From Sweltsa coloradensis (taxonomy: Eukaryota; Arthropoda; Insecta; Plecoptera; Chloroperlidae), in assembly GCA_024449915.1 (NCBI GenBank), contig JAMZAV010006652.1, positions 1 through 64,000 of the forward strand: a stretch of 64,000 nucleotides of DNA, given 5' to 3'. Shown here in pieces: positions 1-10,900 of this stretch (the stretch's first letter is position 1; each line of letters starts with the position of its first letter). The position numbers and the translations under genes were made by a program. The notes beneath the pieces are model-generated. The model was not told the DNA's origin, searched no databases, and saw only the letters and a list, made by a program, of their open reading frames with translations.

Positions 1-205
1 AGTGCCGCAATACGATAACACCATGGGTTTGGCAACTTCACCTCTGGCCCACGGTGCATGCCTCGGTCCCCCACCACCTGCATGTCAACCACTGCGTACC
101 TCGTACTCGACAGAAGTGCCCGCAATACGATAACACCATGGGTTTGGCAACTTCACCTCTGGCCCACGGTGCATGCCTCGGTACCCACCACCTGCACCTG
201 CTTTA
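1..205. repeat. Short tandem duplication, period about 114 bp
   Basis: The block beginning AGTGCCGCAATACGATAACA at position 1 recurs at 115 with a single-base insertion, and the copies match until the left one reaches a different spacer. The window starts inside the array, so the number of copies to the left is unknown. No coding content was seen. Confidence 0.85.
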
Positions 206-1264
206 TTTTTGACTTCTAGATATTTTTATATTATAACCATATTATTATTTTCGGCGTTGTATCTTAAAAATTTGTGATTGTGTAGGCATACACTTATTAC
301 TAAGGAATTTATTTTCCATTCCTGGTTTTTTAGACCAATGTTTTAGTATTTTTACCCTTTTATACTTTATTCATGTGCACACTGTTTTGAGTTATTGTTA
401 ACCGTAAATATCACACAAAATTATTATGGTTAGGCCTAGAAAGTAAATAAAAAAAGAGAAGGGCCATTTTTTTTAGGTTTCTGGGATATGGAGACTCATT
501 CTCTTCGATTACCTTCAGATACAGATTAGGAGAAACGACAGTAAGGGAAATAGTTTACGATACGTGTGAAAAAATCTCGTCACTCTTCAGCCATTAGTGA
601 TGCTTATTCCTGAATAGGAACTATGTGAAGAAAAAAAATCGGACGGATTTTACGGGAAATGGAACTATCCAAACTGTTAAGCAGCCCCAGATGGAAAGCA
701 CGTCGTATTTGAAAAACCACCAAATACAAGAGCTCTGTACCGCAACAATAACAATACTACAGTATTGTGTTGCTTGCTTTGGTTGACGCGCCGACTGTCG
801 GTTCATAACTGTCGATGTCGGCGCGCTTGGGAGCAACAGCGACGGAGATATATTCCGACCGTCACAACTCGGCAAAAACCTTCCCTCTGGAAATTTGGAT
901 ATTCCACCAAATAAAGCTTAACATGGAACTGATGTTGTACTGCCTCACGTAATTGTAGGAGACGAGGCATTCCCGCTACTACCGAATCTATTGCGTCCTT
1001 ACCCAGGAATGCAGGTGACAAACAACGAAGCTATCAAAATTGATAATTAAAGACACAACAGAGCCAGACGTGTAAGCCCCTCAGAAATGAGGCGTGCTCT
1101 TGGCTGCCTAGAGAACTGGAGTCAAATGCGGTAACTGAAGGACTCATGGATGTGGTTGGTATGGGCGGCAATTTTCAACGCGAAGCCTTCGAGACAAAGA
1201 TATGTTTTAACAATACTTTGCCTCACCTGTAGGTAGTGTTCCCTGGCAACGCAAACGGATTTAC
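206..1264. other. No gene recognised
   Basis: AT-rich sequence. Short open frames on the minus strand near 620-1020 show no family motif and no splice context. Nothing supportable was seen. Confidence 0.5.
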
Positions 1265-1525
1265 ATGGGATGTTGTCGCGGTGTCTCATATGAGTCAGAG
1301 CATTTCTACTTGACGCAGAATGCTGTACTGGAAGGATCTGAACGGAGCAGCTGTTCCCTGCTTGTCAAACCTAACCTCAACCTGGCCGAAATGGCTGGGA
1401 ACGACGAAGGCCTTAATCTAGCCATTGCTTCTGCTGCTAGCAATGTGTTGGATATGATATTTGACAATTCAGATGATGAAGAGACGATGCCAATGCTGTT
1501 ACATCATACACAGCATAGGCCTGAG
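1265..1525 (+). pseudogene. Possible 5' exon of a Harbinger-type transposase gene
   Basis: An open frame with an acidic patch (NSDDEE) and a basic end (HRPEKR) lies just before a dispersed repeat insertion, and a clear Harbinger-type exon follows at 1930. Acidic then basic N-terminal segments are usual in this family, but the match is weak. The frame is closed by inserted repeat sequence after about 1540. This could equally be an unrelated chance frame. Confidence 0.25.
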
Positions 1526-1556
1526 AAACGAGTGTGCATTTATTATTTTATTTATT

Positions 1557-1787
1557 AGCCTTGTTGATTCTGGCGTTGATCCGCGGGTGTTCGCACTGTC
1601 CATACCACTGATTGCTATATTTCCTATTAAAAATATCGATCTTTGGTTGGTTATCGCTCACTCGTCGATTGCGTCGGGACCTACAGGGTAGGCTTAGTCG
1701 CTTTGATTTACTGTCCCCCACTGAAAATCAGTTATATAACTGAGTGGGTAGACTCTAAATACAATTTATTTATTTATTTATTTAATA
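1557..1787 (+). repeat. Dispersed repeat S1, copy 1, with (ATTT)n tail
   Basis: About 200 bp from GCCTTGTTGATTCTGGCG to GTAGACTCTAAATA, followed by an (ATTT)n run. The same sequence occurs inverted at 19420-19654 at high identity. The simple A/T tail on the same side in both copies suggests a retroposon (a SINE or a LINE 3' end), sense on the plus strand here. No tRNA promoter boxes were seen. Confidence 0.75.
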
Positions 1788-1929
1788 CTATGTTGATGTT
1801 GTGATGCCTCTCTAAGCATTCGCAGGCCTTTGCTATTGGCTTCCGCCTAGACCTAGGCCTAGCCTTACACTGCAATCTTGATTTTATAAAATACATGGCT
1901 TAACTATTACTATATTATCTTTTCAACAG

Positions 1930-2098
1930 ATTTTAATACCCATTTCCGTCTTGAGCGCACCATCGTGGAAGCTTTGATTAAAAAACTGTCACCATTATAT
2001 ACAAAAAAGTGCCAGTCCTTGGGCGGGCAACCACCATTGTCTATAGAAAAACGAAAATTACCAGCCATTTGGATGTTGGACAATCAAGAATTGTACAG
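1930..2098 (+). pseudogene. Harbinger/PIF-type transposase exon (DDE nuclease N-terminal part)
   Basis: The exon is bounded by a good acceptor (TTTCAACAG) and donor (GTAAGCC). It translates without a stop to a 56-residue segment with the Harbinger order: HFRL.R..VEAL, then L.P, then a GGQPPLSIEK motif and an AIWML.NQE.YR block. This region precedes the DDE nuclease in PIF/Harbinger and HARBI1-like proteins. No catalytic part follows downstream, so it is a remnant. A short upstream frame at 1265-1525 may belong to it. The family call rests on motif order. Confidence 0.6.
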
Positions 2099-2329
2099 GT
2101 AAGCCAATATGCACACAATAATTGTTAAGCCAATTATTAGCTAAAGACAGAAATCAATTAGGTAGGCCTACAGGCCTAGTCTAGGACGTCCTGATGCCTG
2201 ATTTTGACACCTTGCTCCTGATGGCAGGATTACCTCATTCAGGACACCATAATGTCCTGAATTGGCAAAAATATCCGTCTTCTTCTAATTATAATGAAAT
2301 ATTCACTAATTTTTTACTAAACCTAAAGA

Positions 2330-3007
2330 AAGCATTGAAACTATTGAACTAAATTTAAACAAGCTAAGTAATACTACTACACAAATAGAAAACATAACAT
2401 TAAAACATCAAACACTTGAGGATGTGCAACAGACAGGCATAAACCTAGTTTTAGGCCAACAAACCCAAACTTTGATGGAAATATCAAACCTTATCGTAAG
2501 TCTCACTGACAATTTAATAAGGGAAGGGGTAACATTTCAGGGAATCTCATGGACTTTATCCGGTAGATTTTATAAATAAAATTGAAAACAAAATGAACCT
2601 TTGCGAACTTCCAATTGAACACAAACCTAGTATTGTCTTGCAATGCTTAACAGAACAGGCTAAATCTTGGGCTATTGACAATTACATTGAAAACTATGAA
2701 TCATTTAAACAAGTTTTTCTTTTTAAGTATTGGGATCCAATACAACATTCACAGCTACTTCGACAACTTTATACAGGTCAATGACACTAAATCTAATTCA
2801 ATGGCAGACCATTGTAGGAGATTCTTTAAATTAGTAAAATTCTTGCCGGAACCAATGTCTACAAAATCTTTAATTCCACATCTTACAACGCACTTGCCAT
2901 ATAAAGTGAGAATTCTTTTAATCCAACAAGACTGCAAGGTCAGCAAGAGTAATGTATGCAAGATAGTTTGTAATTATTGTAACCAACATATGGGTTTTAA
3001 GGTGTGA
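2330..3007 (+). pseudogene. Gag-like relic of an LTR-type retroelement
   Basis: A coiled-coil-like stretch rich in Q, L and T (about 2330-2530) is followed by segments resembling Ty3-type Gag capsid: an FINKIENKM start, an LQCLTEQAKSWAID block, a SFKQVFLFKYWD block and an MADHCRRFFKLVKFL block. The pieces lie in different frames, with breaks near 2550 and 2785, so the gene is dead. No protease, reverse transcriptase, LTR or primer-binding site was found around it. The assignment comes from motif order alone; a non-mobile Gag-derived gene fragment is possible. Confidence 0.4.
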
Positions 3008-3035
3008 AATTACTTAACCTAGTGATTTTCTGTTT

Positions 3036-3085
3036 GCAGTAAGGTTCATCGGGACGATACCATATTGTCGCCAATATTGACTTAT
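3036..3085 (+). repeat. Fragment of dispersed repeat R2
   Basis: GCAGTAAGGTTCATCGGGAC and the following bases match the conserved block of repeat R2 found near 23009, 31943, 41650 and, inverted, 49030. Only about 50 bp are recognisable. The following 550 bp to the LINE ORF hold no recognised gene. Confidence 0.5.
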
Positions 3086-3642
3086 CAATAGATTTTTTCT
3101 GTCATTATGTAGCTACTCACCTACCTGAAGTGCACACGATGCATTCGGTCTTTCTAACCGCACAAACGTTTTTTGGCCTAACTGCAACGTCAAGTTTTTA
3201 AAATGATTGACACATACCTCAGAATATTTAGTTTACAAGGAAATAATTAATCTGATTACGATGCCCGACATTAACAACGTACGTTTTCTTATTAATATTA
3301 ATTCAATTCAGTGTTTGGTCGAACCTTGAATTCACTACTATCTTTCCGGGTACAAGCATCGCGAAGAGTTTTGGGCCGACTTCCGTACTTTGGCCGCGGC
3401 GACGATGAACGTTTAGGCTTGCGTGCCGTTTCGGGACGCACCTAGTAGAGTTCAGAGCGAGTGTTCACCTAAGGTTGCACTTGACTTTTGTAGAAATATT
3501 GTTTGGGTACTGTACCGTGAGGTAGGGGCCTATTCACTATTTATGTGTGTTGAGTGTTGACTGTTGATGAGCAAAGTCAAAGAAATGTAGTGTACATACG
3601 TGTGAGAGGAATTAGGCGCAAGAGCTAAGCGCGACAAACATT

Positions 3643-4077
3643 ATGGAATGTCATCCCACACTAGAAAGGATGATAATCGTGAGTAATTGTAAAATATCTA
3701 CTTTAACACTCTGTATAACCGGTAGCCGGAGATTCTCGCCTGCTAAATGCAGTTTGCTACGGGTGACGGATCGGAGGCGCCCCGTGGAGTCGACCATCAG
3801 ACTCGGCCTGGCAGGGTTGCTCTTCATTGCGCTGAGTGGCGACGTTGAACTGAGCCCCGGTCCAACAACAACCAGCCCTAATTGTTCAGTGTGCCAAACA
3901 TCAGAAAGACGAAACCAAATGTTCATTGAATTCAGTTTCTGTCACAACAAAACCCGCCGGACCTGCACTGATCTGTCGACAACAGCATACAGATCACTAA
4001 AGAAAGGAAACTCTAATTGGCTCTGCTGGCAATGCAGCATGCCTAACCTATCACTCATTTTACGACAAACCGTGTAA
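3643..4077 (+). CDS. LINE N-terminal ORF with 2A-like peptide and PHD-type zinc finger
   Basis: The 144-residue frame starts at the first ATG. After a hydrophobic stretch (about residues 56-66, LGLAGLLFIAL) comes GDVELSPGP, ending at residue 74. This is the ribosome-skipping 2A motif, usually D(V/I)ExNPGP, but with Ser in place of Asn. A Cys-rich segment from residue 80 to 129 (CSVC at the start, WLCWQC at the end) fits the PHD finger that follows 2A in some CR1/Rex1-like LINEs of sea urchins and lancelets. In those elements 2A sits at the N-terminus, ahead of endonuclease and reverse transcriptase. The frame closes at 4077, and endonuclease-like sequence follows at once in other frames. The copy is therefore a truncated element, though this ORF is open. 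Whether Ser tolerates skipping is not known here. Confidence 0.75.
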   Translation: MECHPTLERMIIVSNCKISTLTLCITGSRRFSPAKCSLLRVTDRRRPVESTIRLGLAGLLFIALSGDVELSPGPTTTSPNCSVCQTSERRNQMFIEFSFCHNKTRRTCTDLSTTAYRSLKKGNSNWLCWQCSMPNLSLILRQTV

Positions 4078-4104
4078 ATAACAACATAACAAATGTAAAT
4101 AATC

Positions 4105-4510
4105 GTGCTAGGGGGAAACTGTCTTGCATAACTTTTAATGCAAGGAGTTTGACAAACAAAAAAACAGGTCCACTCATTCGCACATGGATTACCCCGCAGT
4201 TATTTTCGTGTGCGAAACGTGGCTTCAGTCCACTATCTCCGACGCAGAGGCTTTGCCTAGTCGGTACTCTGTATTCCACAAAGATCGTTCGAGTGGCCGA
4301 CACGGGGGCGTGTAAATAGTCGTCAAACCAGAGCTACAACCAAAACGCATTGAGGGGCTGAGGACGAACGCCGAAGTAATGTGGGTGGAGCTATCTTGTG
4401 GGCAAGAGAGGGAACTGGCGGGGTCGGCGTATCGCGCGCCAAGTTCAAAAGATGACACGGACACTGGCCTCATCAATTCAATCATTAAAGTTACACCATT
4501 AGAGTAAATG
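4105..4510 (+). pseudogene. Decayed apurinic-type endonuclease domain of the 2A LINE
   Basis: Directly downstream of the 2A/PHD frame. Pieces of an exonuclease-endonuclease-phosphatase domain appear in shifting frames: ITFNARSL near 4125, VCETWLQS near 4210, then RHGGV near 4298 with a stop. The ETWL motif carries the catalytic Glu of this family. No reverse transcriptase follows. A decayed piggyBac begins about 130 bp further on, so the LINE is 3'-deleted. Confidence 0.6.
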
Positions 4511-4639
4511 ATATTCAATTAAGGAGTTCAAGTAATGTTTATGATTTTACAAAATAATCGTTTAGATAAAGCACGGAAGACCTTCCGTCCTGCCTGTGAC
4601 AGCATCAAAAGCAAACGAGTAAAAGAGACAATCGATACC

Positions 4640-5235
4640 AGCTCTCCCATTTACATTTGACCAATTTTTCTCAGTTGTTCGATTCAAACGCATATAATTG
4701 ATCAATCTATAGCTTGTATGCTGAGCAAAATGAAACGACCTTGGATCTAAGAAATGAGAAAATTAAAAGCCTTTATTGGCATGTAATTATAATGGGTTTT
4801 CACTAGTTACGAAATATTAGGAATTTTGGTCGACGGACCGTAACTTCCACCTAAAAAGGATAGGCGACATTATGGTACATTAAGATTTTTAAAACTAGAT
4901 GAAGTTATTTACATGTAACTGATAATGCAAAGATGCCTGCTCAAGACACTGCGGATTATGACAGTCTTTATACAATTCAACCATTACTATCATACCTTAA
5001 CAATGGATTTAATTCTGCGTTTAATCCAAGTTGATACTTGGCAGTTGACGAAAGTACGGTTGCCTTCAAGGTGCGTAGCTCCCTGAAGCAATATAATATG
5101 CCCTTGAAGCCAAGGGTGATAGCTTGTACGGTCAACGGGAAAGCCGGAGGCAGCAGATCATCTGCAAGGCCAGGGGAACGAGTTGTTGTCGATCTGTCGG
5201 ACACTTTTCAAACTATTGGTTATAGTATATTCTAT
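4640..5235 (+). pseudogene. piggyBac-type transposase fragment, decayed
   Basis: Family motifs occur in the right order but in several frames: an LFDSNAY-like start, KAFIG...MGF near 4765, FWSTDR near 4824, RFLKLD near 4890, a SLYTIQPLLSYLNNGF segment near 4961, and VDEST followed by RSSLKQY.MPLKP at 5044-5115. In piggyBac transposases the Asp of the DES motif is the first of the catalytic aspartates. The rest of the catalytic domain is missing and stops interrupt the frame, so it is inactive. It differs clearly from the piggyBac piece at 28470. Confidence 0.65.
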
Positions 5236-5280
5236 TAAAACTTTTTTTACAAGTTTGCCGCTCCTCAAACGGTTGTTGTC

Positions 5281-5335
5281 TTATGTATGCATGTATGTAT
5301 GTTTGTATGTATGGATGTTTGTATGTATGTACATG
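5281..5335 (+). repeat. (GTAT)n microsatellite
   Basis: An imperfect run of GTAT/GTTT tetramers. The following 950 bp, to about 6290, are AT-rich with no recognised gene. Confidence 0.85.
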
Positions 5336-6356
5336 GCACTATGAGGCAAAACAGAAAACAATTTTCCGAAGCTTTAGTTGTTCTACTATGAGATAGACTT
5401 GATTTGTATGCTTTAATTACGAAATTAGTACAAAACAAGTTCCACAATCTCCTGGTTTAGAGTCAATACCCTTTCAACAATATCTTATCCATAGAAAACT
5501 GTCAAATTGAAATTGACATTGTCTTCCTTAAGAAGATGTTTAACAATGCAGTGGACTTAGACCCACTGCACAGAATTAAACAAAATTATCGCTCGGCAAG
5601 AGTACGTAAAAATAAATTATGATTAATATTGAACAATGTAATATTTCTTAAGTATTTTTGCTGTGTCCGATTGATATGTTGGAGATAGTGCATATACCCG
5701 ATTGGTCGTACAGGTGCCGATAGTTCCACACTAATTCAATAAGCAATTCTTCATTGAAAACCATAGCAGGGCCGGAACGAACTCAACACTGTGCTTAGCC
5801 GTGCTCTCTTCAACTGGAACTGTCTTCTACCCCGCCGCATTTCTTTTTCTACATACAAATCCAACATTGTAACTTCTGCAATGTTGCAGTTTTGTGACCT
5901 AGATAAGGTCTAGCATGTAGGCCTTCCATAACCTAGCTCTTACATGGATAGGCCTACTGAAGTTTAAGAAAATAGATCAAAATTCAACATTTCAGCGATT
6001 TTATGTGTTTTGATAAATTTTCAAACAATTCCGCATTACTTCCACTATTTCAAATTTTAATTACGAAATTATAGTGTGTACATGTATGTGGAGAAGCCGA
6101 TGAAGACGACGCCCCAGCAGAGGATGCAGGTTTCCTGCCCACAGAAAATTTGCTCGGATGGCGTCTAGTCTAGACTATTAAATATGTACCAAGGATTGAA
6201 AAAATGGACAAAGAAAAACAACAACAACAAAAGTCACATAAGTTGGAGTTTACATTGGGCACGCGGATTCAAGGTGAGTTTTAACTCTTATTTTTTGTGC
6301 ACTCGTCACTTAAAAAGTTCGCCAACCCTGGTCTAGTGGGTGACGATTTTTTTTTT

Positions 6357-6592
6357 TTTATATTGCTTAACATCTCATATTTATGCAACTTGGCTAATCG
6401 AGACAAAGGGAGGGACGTAAGGGATGACGCGGGGGGACAAAGGGTGGACAGGCCTGTGCTGGTCAGAACCAGCCACAAGCGTATGGGGAGGGCAGAGGTT
6501 CCCCCACGTCGTGGTGGTCTCCGTCTGTGTCATCATCCGTCCGTGTTGTCATTGTCGTCGCCGTCGGAAAGGTAGTCAAAGGGAAGGGGATT
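6357..6592 (-). repeat. (AATC)n-tailed retroposon SR1, copy A, truncated
   Basis: First of eleven pieces of one family in the window. On the plus strand it reads TATTGCTTAACATCTCATAT through the GGTCAGAACCAGCCACAAGC block to AGTCAAAGGGAAGGGG. Truncated copies nearly always keep the GATT-rich left edge, which read on the minus strand is a 3' (AATC)n tail. I therefore place the sense strand as minus and the missing part as 5'. It abuts copy B directly. Confidence 0.75.
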
Positions 6593-6862
6593 GATTGGAT
6601 ATTGCTTAACGTCTCATATTTGTGCAACTAGGCTAATCGAGACGAAGGGAGGGACGTAAGGGAGGACGCGGAGGGACAAGAGGTGGACAGGCCTGTGCTG
6701 GTCAGAACCAGCCACAAGCAAATGGGGAGGGCAAAGGCTCCCCCACGTCGTGGTCGTCTCCGTCAGTGTCATCCGTCCGTGTTGTCATTGTCTTCGCCAT
6801 CCGGGAAGTAGTCAAAGGGAAGGGGTTCCCCGACGACGACCCAAATTGCCCGACGACGATAA
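6586..6862 (-). repeat. Retroposon SR1, copy B
   Basis: Same family as copy A, beginning ATTGATTGGATATTGCTTAA. It ends in a duplicated CCGACGACGA patch at the 5' edge of the large LINE. The A-B arrangement is head to tail. Confidence 0.75.
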
Positions 6863-6874
6863 GCCAAATCCAAC

Positions 6875-7057
6875 TTGATATTTGTTAATGAGCATCTGTC
6901 TAAAATTAATAAAGAACTTTTCTGGTTAGCGCGTAAAGCCAAGGCGCAACTTAAGTACAAGTACGCGTGGGTTAAAGGAGGCAAAGTTTTCTTGCGCAAG
7001 GACGAACATTCGCCCGTCTTGGGTATTGCCAAGCCATCTGATATCCCATCGCAGTAG
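6875..7057 (+). pseudogene. LINE ORF1 C-terminal fragment (FP-like domain)
   Basis: Sixty codons without a true start. They contain NEHLSKINKELFWLARKAK, then YKYAWVKGGKVFLRKDE, the C-terminal pattern of the baculovirus-FP-like domain of many LINE ORF1 proteins (nucleic-acid binding). The N-terminus is lost at the 5' truncation point next to retroposon copy B. The true stop at 7055 lies about 60 bases before the first ATG of ORF2 at 7119. Confidence 0.65.
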
Positions 7058-7118
7058 CCACATCTAGTTCGTAGTCACTACTCACTCGACTTTGCTTGCT
7101 CTCGCTGTCAAAACCAGT

Positions 7119-7765
7119 ATGGATGACTGGCATGACGCGTTGATGCGAGATGATAACATAAACAATACTTGCAGTCATATTGCTGAAGTAAATGCGCTCT
7201 ATGAGGGTCATAGTGAATTTAAAATAATGCACCAAAATATAAGAAGCATACGATTACACTTCAATGAATTCATTGTCATGTTAAGCGAGTTGAAATTTGA
7301 GCTTGATATTATCGTTTTAACTGAGACGCATCTCGTGCAAAATGAACCTTTTAATATTCATGGATATTCTACATATTATTTTAATTCACGCCACTCAAGT
7401 TATGATGGAATAGTGGTTTTAATTAATACTAGTCGTGTTGGTAATGCTAAAATTGAGACTCGCTGCTTGAATCGAAATGCAAATGCAGCTAATATTACGT
7501 TCAAATTTGATGGAGAAACTTACTCTATTTTTAGTGTTTATCGCTCTCCTTCTACCAATGTAGGAAACTTTGTAGCTGAATTGCATTCGGTAATCAATGG
7601 ATTTTCTTCCTATGACCATCAGATTATCATTGGGGATATAAATCTAAATATTCTGGAGAATGAAATCCAGTCACAAGTGCAGCATGATTATTTAAACCTG
7701 TTATACTCTAATGGATATAAAGCATGTGTAACTAGCCCTACAAGAGAAAGTTTACATAGTAGCAC
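7119..7765 (+). pseudogene. LINE ORF2, endonuclease part upstream of the P-element insertion
   Basis: The ATG at 7119 (MDDWHDAL) opens ORF2. Endonuclease landmarks are HQNIRSIR near 7230, LTETHL near 7318 (catalytic Glu), the VYRSPST block near 7540 and IGDINLN near 7630 (the conserved GDxN). The frame continues to the insertion point and resumes after 11764 with the final SDH-like block (ITDHYP). The domain makes the nick that primes target-site reverse transcription. It is not functional here because the polyprotein is interrupted. Confidence 0.8.
7758..7765 (+). repeat. Target-site duplication of the P element, left copy
   Basis: AGTAGCAC. The identical octamer lies at 11757-11764. Eight-base duplications are the rule for P elements. 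Confidence 0.95.
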
Positions 7766-7806
7766 CAAGGAGGTTCTACGTAGTAGAACTTCTGGAGGTG
7801 GCGTGG
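7766..7806 (+). repeat. P element left terminal inverted repeat (41 bp)
   Basis: Starts CAAGGAGGTTCTACGTAGTA and matches the reverse complement of 11716-11756 at 40 of 41 positions. The internal GTTCTACGTAGTAGAAC is itself nearly palindromic, so each end can fold back. Confidence 0.95.
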
Positions 7807-7829
7807 CCGGGCTGGGAGTGAAGCATGCA

Positions 7830-7850
7830 GCCGCCATGTTGAGCCGGGAA
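7830..7850 (+). repeat. P element subterminal inverted repeat, left
   Basis: CCGCCATGTTGAGCCGGGAA and its neighbour base pair with 11651-11671 at all but a few positions. Subterminal repeats in P elements lie near transposase-binding sites; that role is inferred here. Confidence 0.75.
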
Positions 7851-7937
7851 CAACAGAGCCGGGCAGAGCTGTGCGGGAGATGACTCACTCGCCAGTGCAC
7901 GGTCATTGAGAGCGGTTTGCTTTTGTTTCTATGCGCA

Positions 7938-10900
7938 ATGGTCTGCAGTTGTGCAGCCTATGGCTGTACAAACACTTGGAAATCAAAACCAGACAATGTT
8001 ACCTTTCACAGGTAAGAATTACAACACACTAGTTTGAGAACAATTAGTTTAGTTTAATTGAAAAAGTAGGAGACATAATATCTGGCTTTTATTTTGGCCG
8101 TTTGATTAAGGTTTCCAAAAGATCACGTGAGGAGACTAGAGTGGGGGAGAGCTCTTCGAAGAGACAAATGGACTGCGACTCCGAATCAATCAATCTGTAC
8201 CGTTCATTTTGAGGAGAAATGGGTCGACAGAACAGGTCAAACTATAAGATTGCGTGAAGGGGCTATTCCAAGCATATTTCCTGCATTTCCGGTGCACTTG
8301 CAAAAGGTTGGTTGGTTATGGTTACTTGATTAATTTACTGGTTGATAGATATTGAGTTTACGCTAAATATTTATGCTCTTATGTTAAACGAAACGTGGGC
8401 TATCTATTAATAGCTATTTGTAAATGTTTTAATTGTTTTCATATTTTGAATGGGGATTTTAAATTATGCACCGCACCACACTTATTACAAAATTTGTAAT
8501 TAGTTAATGTATGTATTATGACGCTACTGAGTAAGGCAATATGAATGTGCAAAAATCAATTCGTTTTGTTTATTTGTAATCAGATTAAGAAACCTCGTAA
8601 AGAAAGGAGTAATCGCTTGACACAGCCCACGGAAAACGGCGAGGGTTCAGATAATTTGATCACTCTCGACCAAAATACTTCAGGAATACCCGACAAGGTG
8701 AGAAATAGCTTAACTGTGAGAAAAACTATAAAATTATTGCTATGATATAAAATAAAATTCCAACCCATTTCATTCTCAGGCAAGTTGTTCAAGAGAAAAC
8801 GGTTCGAATGGAAGCGACCTCGACGGAAAAGCTGTACCGAGTGGCGAGGAAGATACACCTCGGAAAAAAGAGTTAAAAAGAAAACTGTGTGACGCGGAAA
8901 AAGTTCTAGTTACATCTAAGAAAAAAATCAAAGTTTTGCTACAAGCTAGAAGACGTCTCAAGAAGAGGTGTGCAACGTACAAAGAAATTATTAACGATTT
9001 AGAGGAAAAAAGATTGATTTCAGAGGGTGGTTCCGAGCTATTGTTAAAGTGTCTTCCTCCTGAAGGAGCAGCGTTGTTAGAAAGAGTGAGAAAGAAGTCA
9101 CAAGGTGATAACAAGGAGGTTCTACTACGTAGAACCTCCTTGGGTGATAACTCTGACAACACATACTCGGCCGAATTGCGTTGTTTTGCACTAACGTTAC
9201 ACTTTTATTCCCCAGCGGCTTATGAGTACGTTCGAAAAACATTTAATTCTTGTCTTCCTCACACAAGGACCATTAAAAAGTGGTACGAGTCCGTTAATGG
9301 TGAAGCTGGCTTTGGTAGCGAAGCCTTTACTGCAATCAAACTCAAAGCCGAAGCGGCTAAAGCAGCAGGCAAGGAAATGATTGTGTCCCTCTGTGTTGAT
9401 GACATGTCTATCAAACGACACGTAGAGTACGATGGAAATCGCGTTGTAGGCTACGTTGATTTAGGCACGGGCGTAGAGGACGATACGTTGCCAGAAGCTA
9501 CAAACGCATGTGTTTTCATGATAGTAAGCTTAAATGAGTACTGGAAAATACCTTGTGGCTATTTTTTAGTAAACTCCTTGTCAGGATCAGATCGTGCCGA
9601 GCTTACTAAAAAATGCCTTGAAAAATTGCATGATGCTGGATGTAACGTCGAAAGCTTCACATTCGACGGTACATCGAGTAATTTAACAATGGCTGAAAAA
9701 TTGGGCGCTGTATTGACAAGTGCAAAGTCGCCCAGTGAAATGAAGACACATTTCTTACATCCAATTACCAATAACCCCATCAATATCATACTAGACGCTT
9801 GTCACATGTTGAAATTGGTCCGTAATTGTTTAGCTGAGAGAAAAATATTAAAAGATTCTGATGGGAAGTTAATAAAGTGGGAATACATAGTAGAATTAGA
9901 GAAATTACAAAGAGAACAAGGGTTAAGATTGGGAAACAAATTGACTCAAGCTCACATTAATTGGGGGAGACAAAAGATGAAAGTTAGGTTGGCCGCCCAG
10001 ACCCTCAGTACATCAGTTGCAGATGCGCTGACATACTGTGAGAAAGAGTTAAAACTACCCCAGTTTGCAGGATCAGAAGCCACGGCGAATTTTATTAGAA
10101 TATTTGACCACTTATTTGATGTATTAAACTCTTCCAGTCCAGTCTCACGCACATTTAAAGCTCCACTCAGGGAAAGTAACAAAGTATATTGGAGAACGTT
10201 TCTTGATAAAGCAGAATCTTACATCCTTGGTCTCCATGATGTGAAATGTAATAAACCAATAATTCAATCAGTAAGAAAGACTGGGTTCCTGGGGTTTATA
10301 ATTTGTATTAAGAGTGTCAATGCTTTGTTTACCAGACTAGTCAGCACAAGTAAAAGATTAAGGTATATTTTAACCTATAAATTAAGCCAAGACCATCTCG
10401 AAATGTTTTTTGGATGCATAAGGCAACATGGCGGTCTGAACAACAACCCTACTGTCAGACAATTTAAATCTGCTTACTTAAAAATGGTGGTGAACAATCA
10501 AGTAAAGAATGTTAATACAGGGAATGTGATTGAGTTGGATAAAATAAGTATTCTGCATTCGTCAAGTTTGAATGTCAAACCATCTAATCAAAGAAGTTCA
10601 GACAGTGACGATAATTGTGACGATATTTTACGTTTACCTCATTTCGATTCTCTTGGTTTGTACGTTGAAAATGTTATACCGTACATCGCTGGATATGTTG
10701 TGCGTAAAGTATCGAACAATGTTAATTGTGATCAATGCAACCGAGCATTGTTTGCTACTAATGAGAAATATTCATTAATTGAATTAAAAAGCAATGGTGG
10801 ACTTATAACACCTTCGCGTGATGTCGTGTCAATCTGCCGCTTGACTGAGAGCTACTTCAGAGACGCTCAGGCAAACTCAACTAACTCCAATATAAATGCT

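Noticed and set aside
621..1021. Minus-strand short frames near the left edge
   Set aside because: No family motif, start context or splice support.
2330..3007. Complete LTR retrotransposon
   Set aside because: Only a broken Gag-like region is present. No LTR, primer-binding site, protease, RT or integrase was found nearby.
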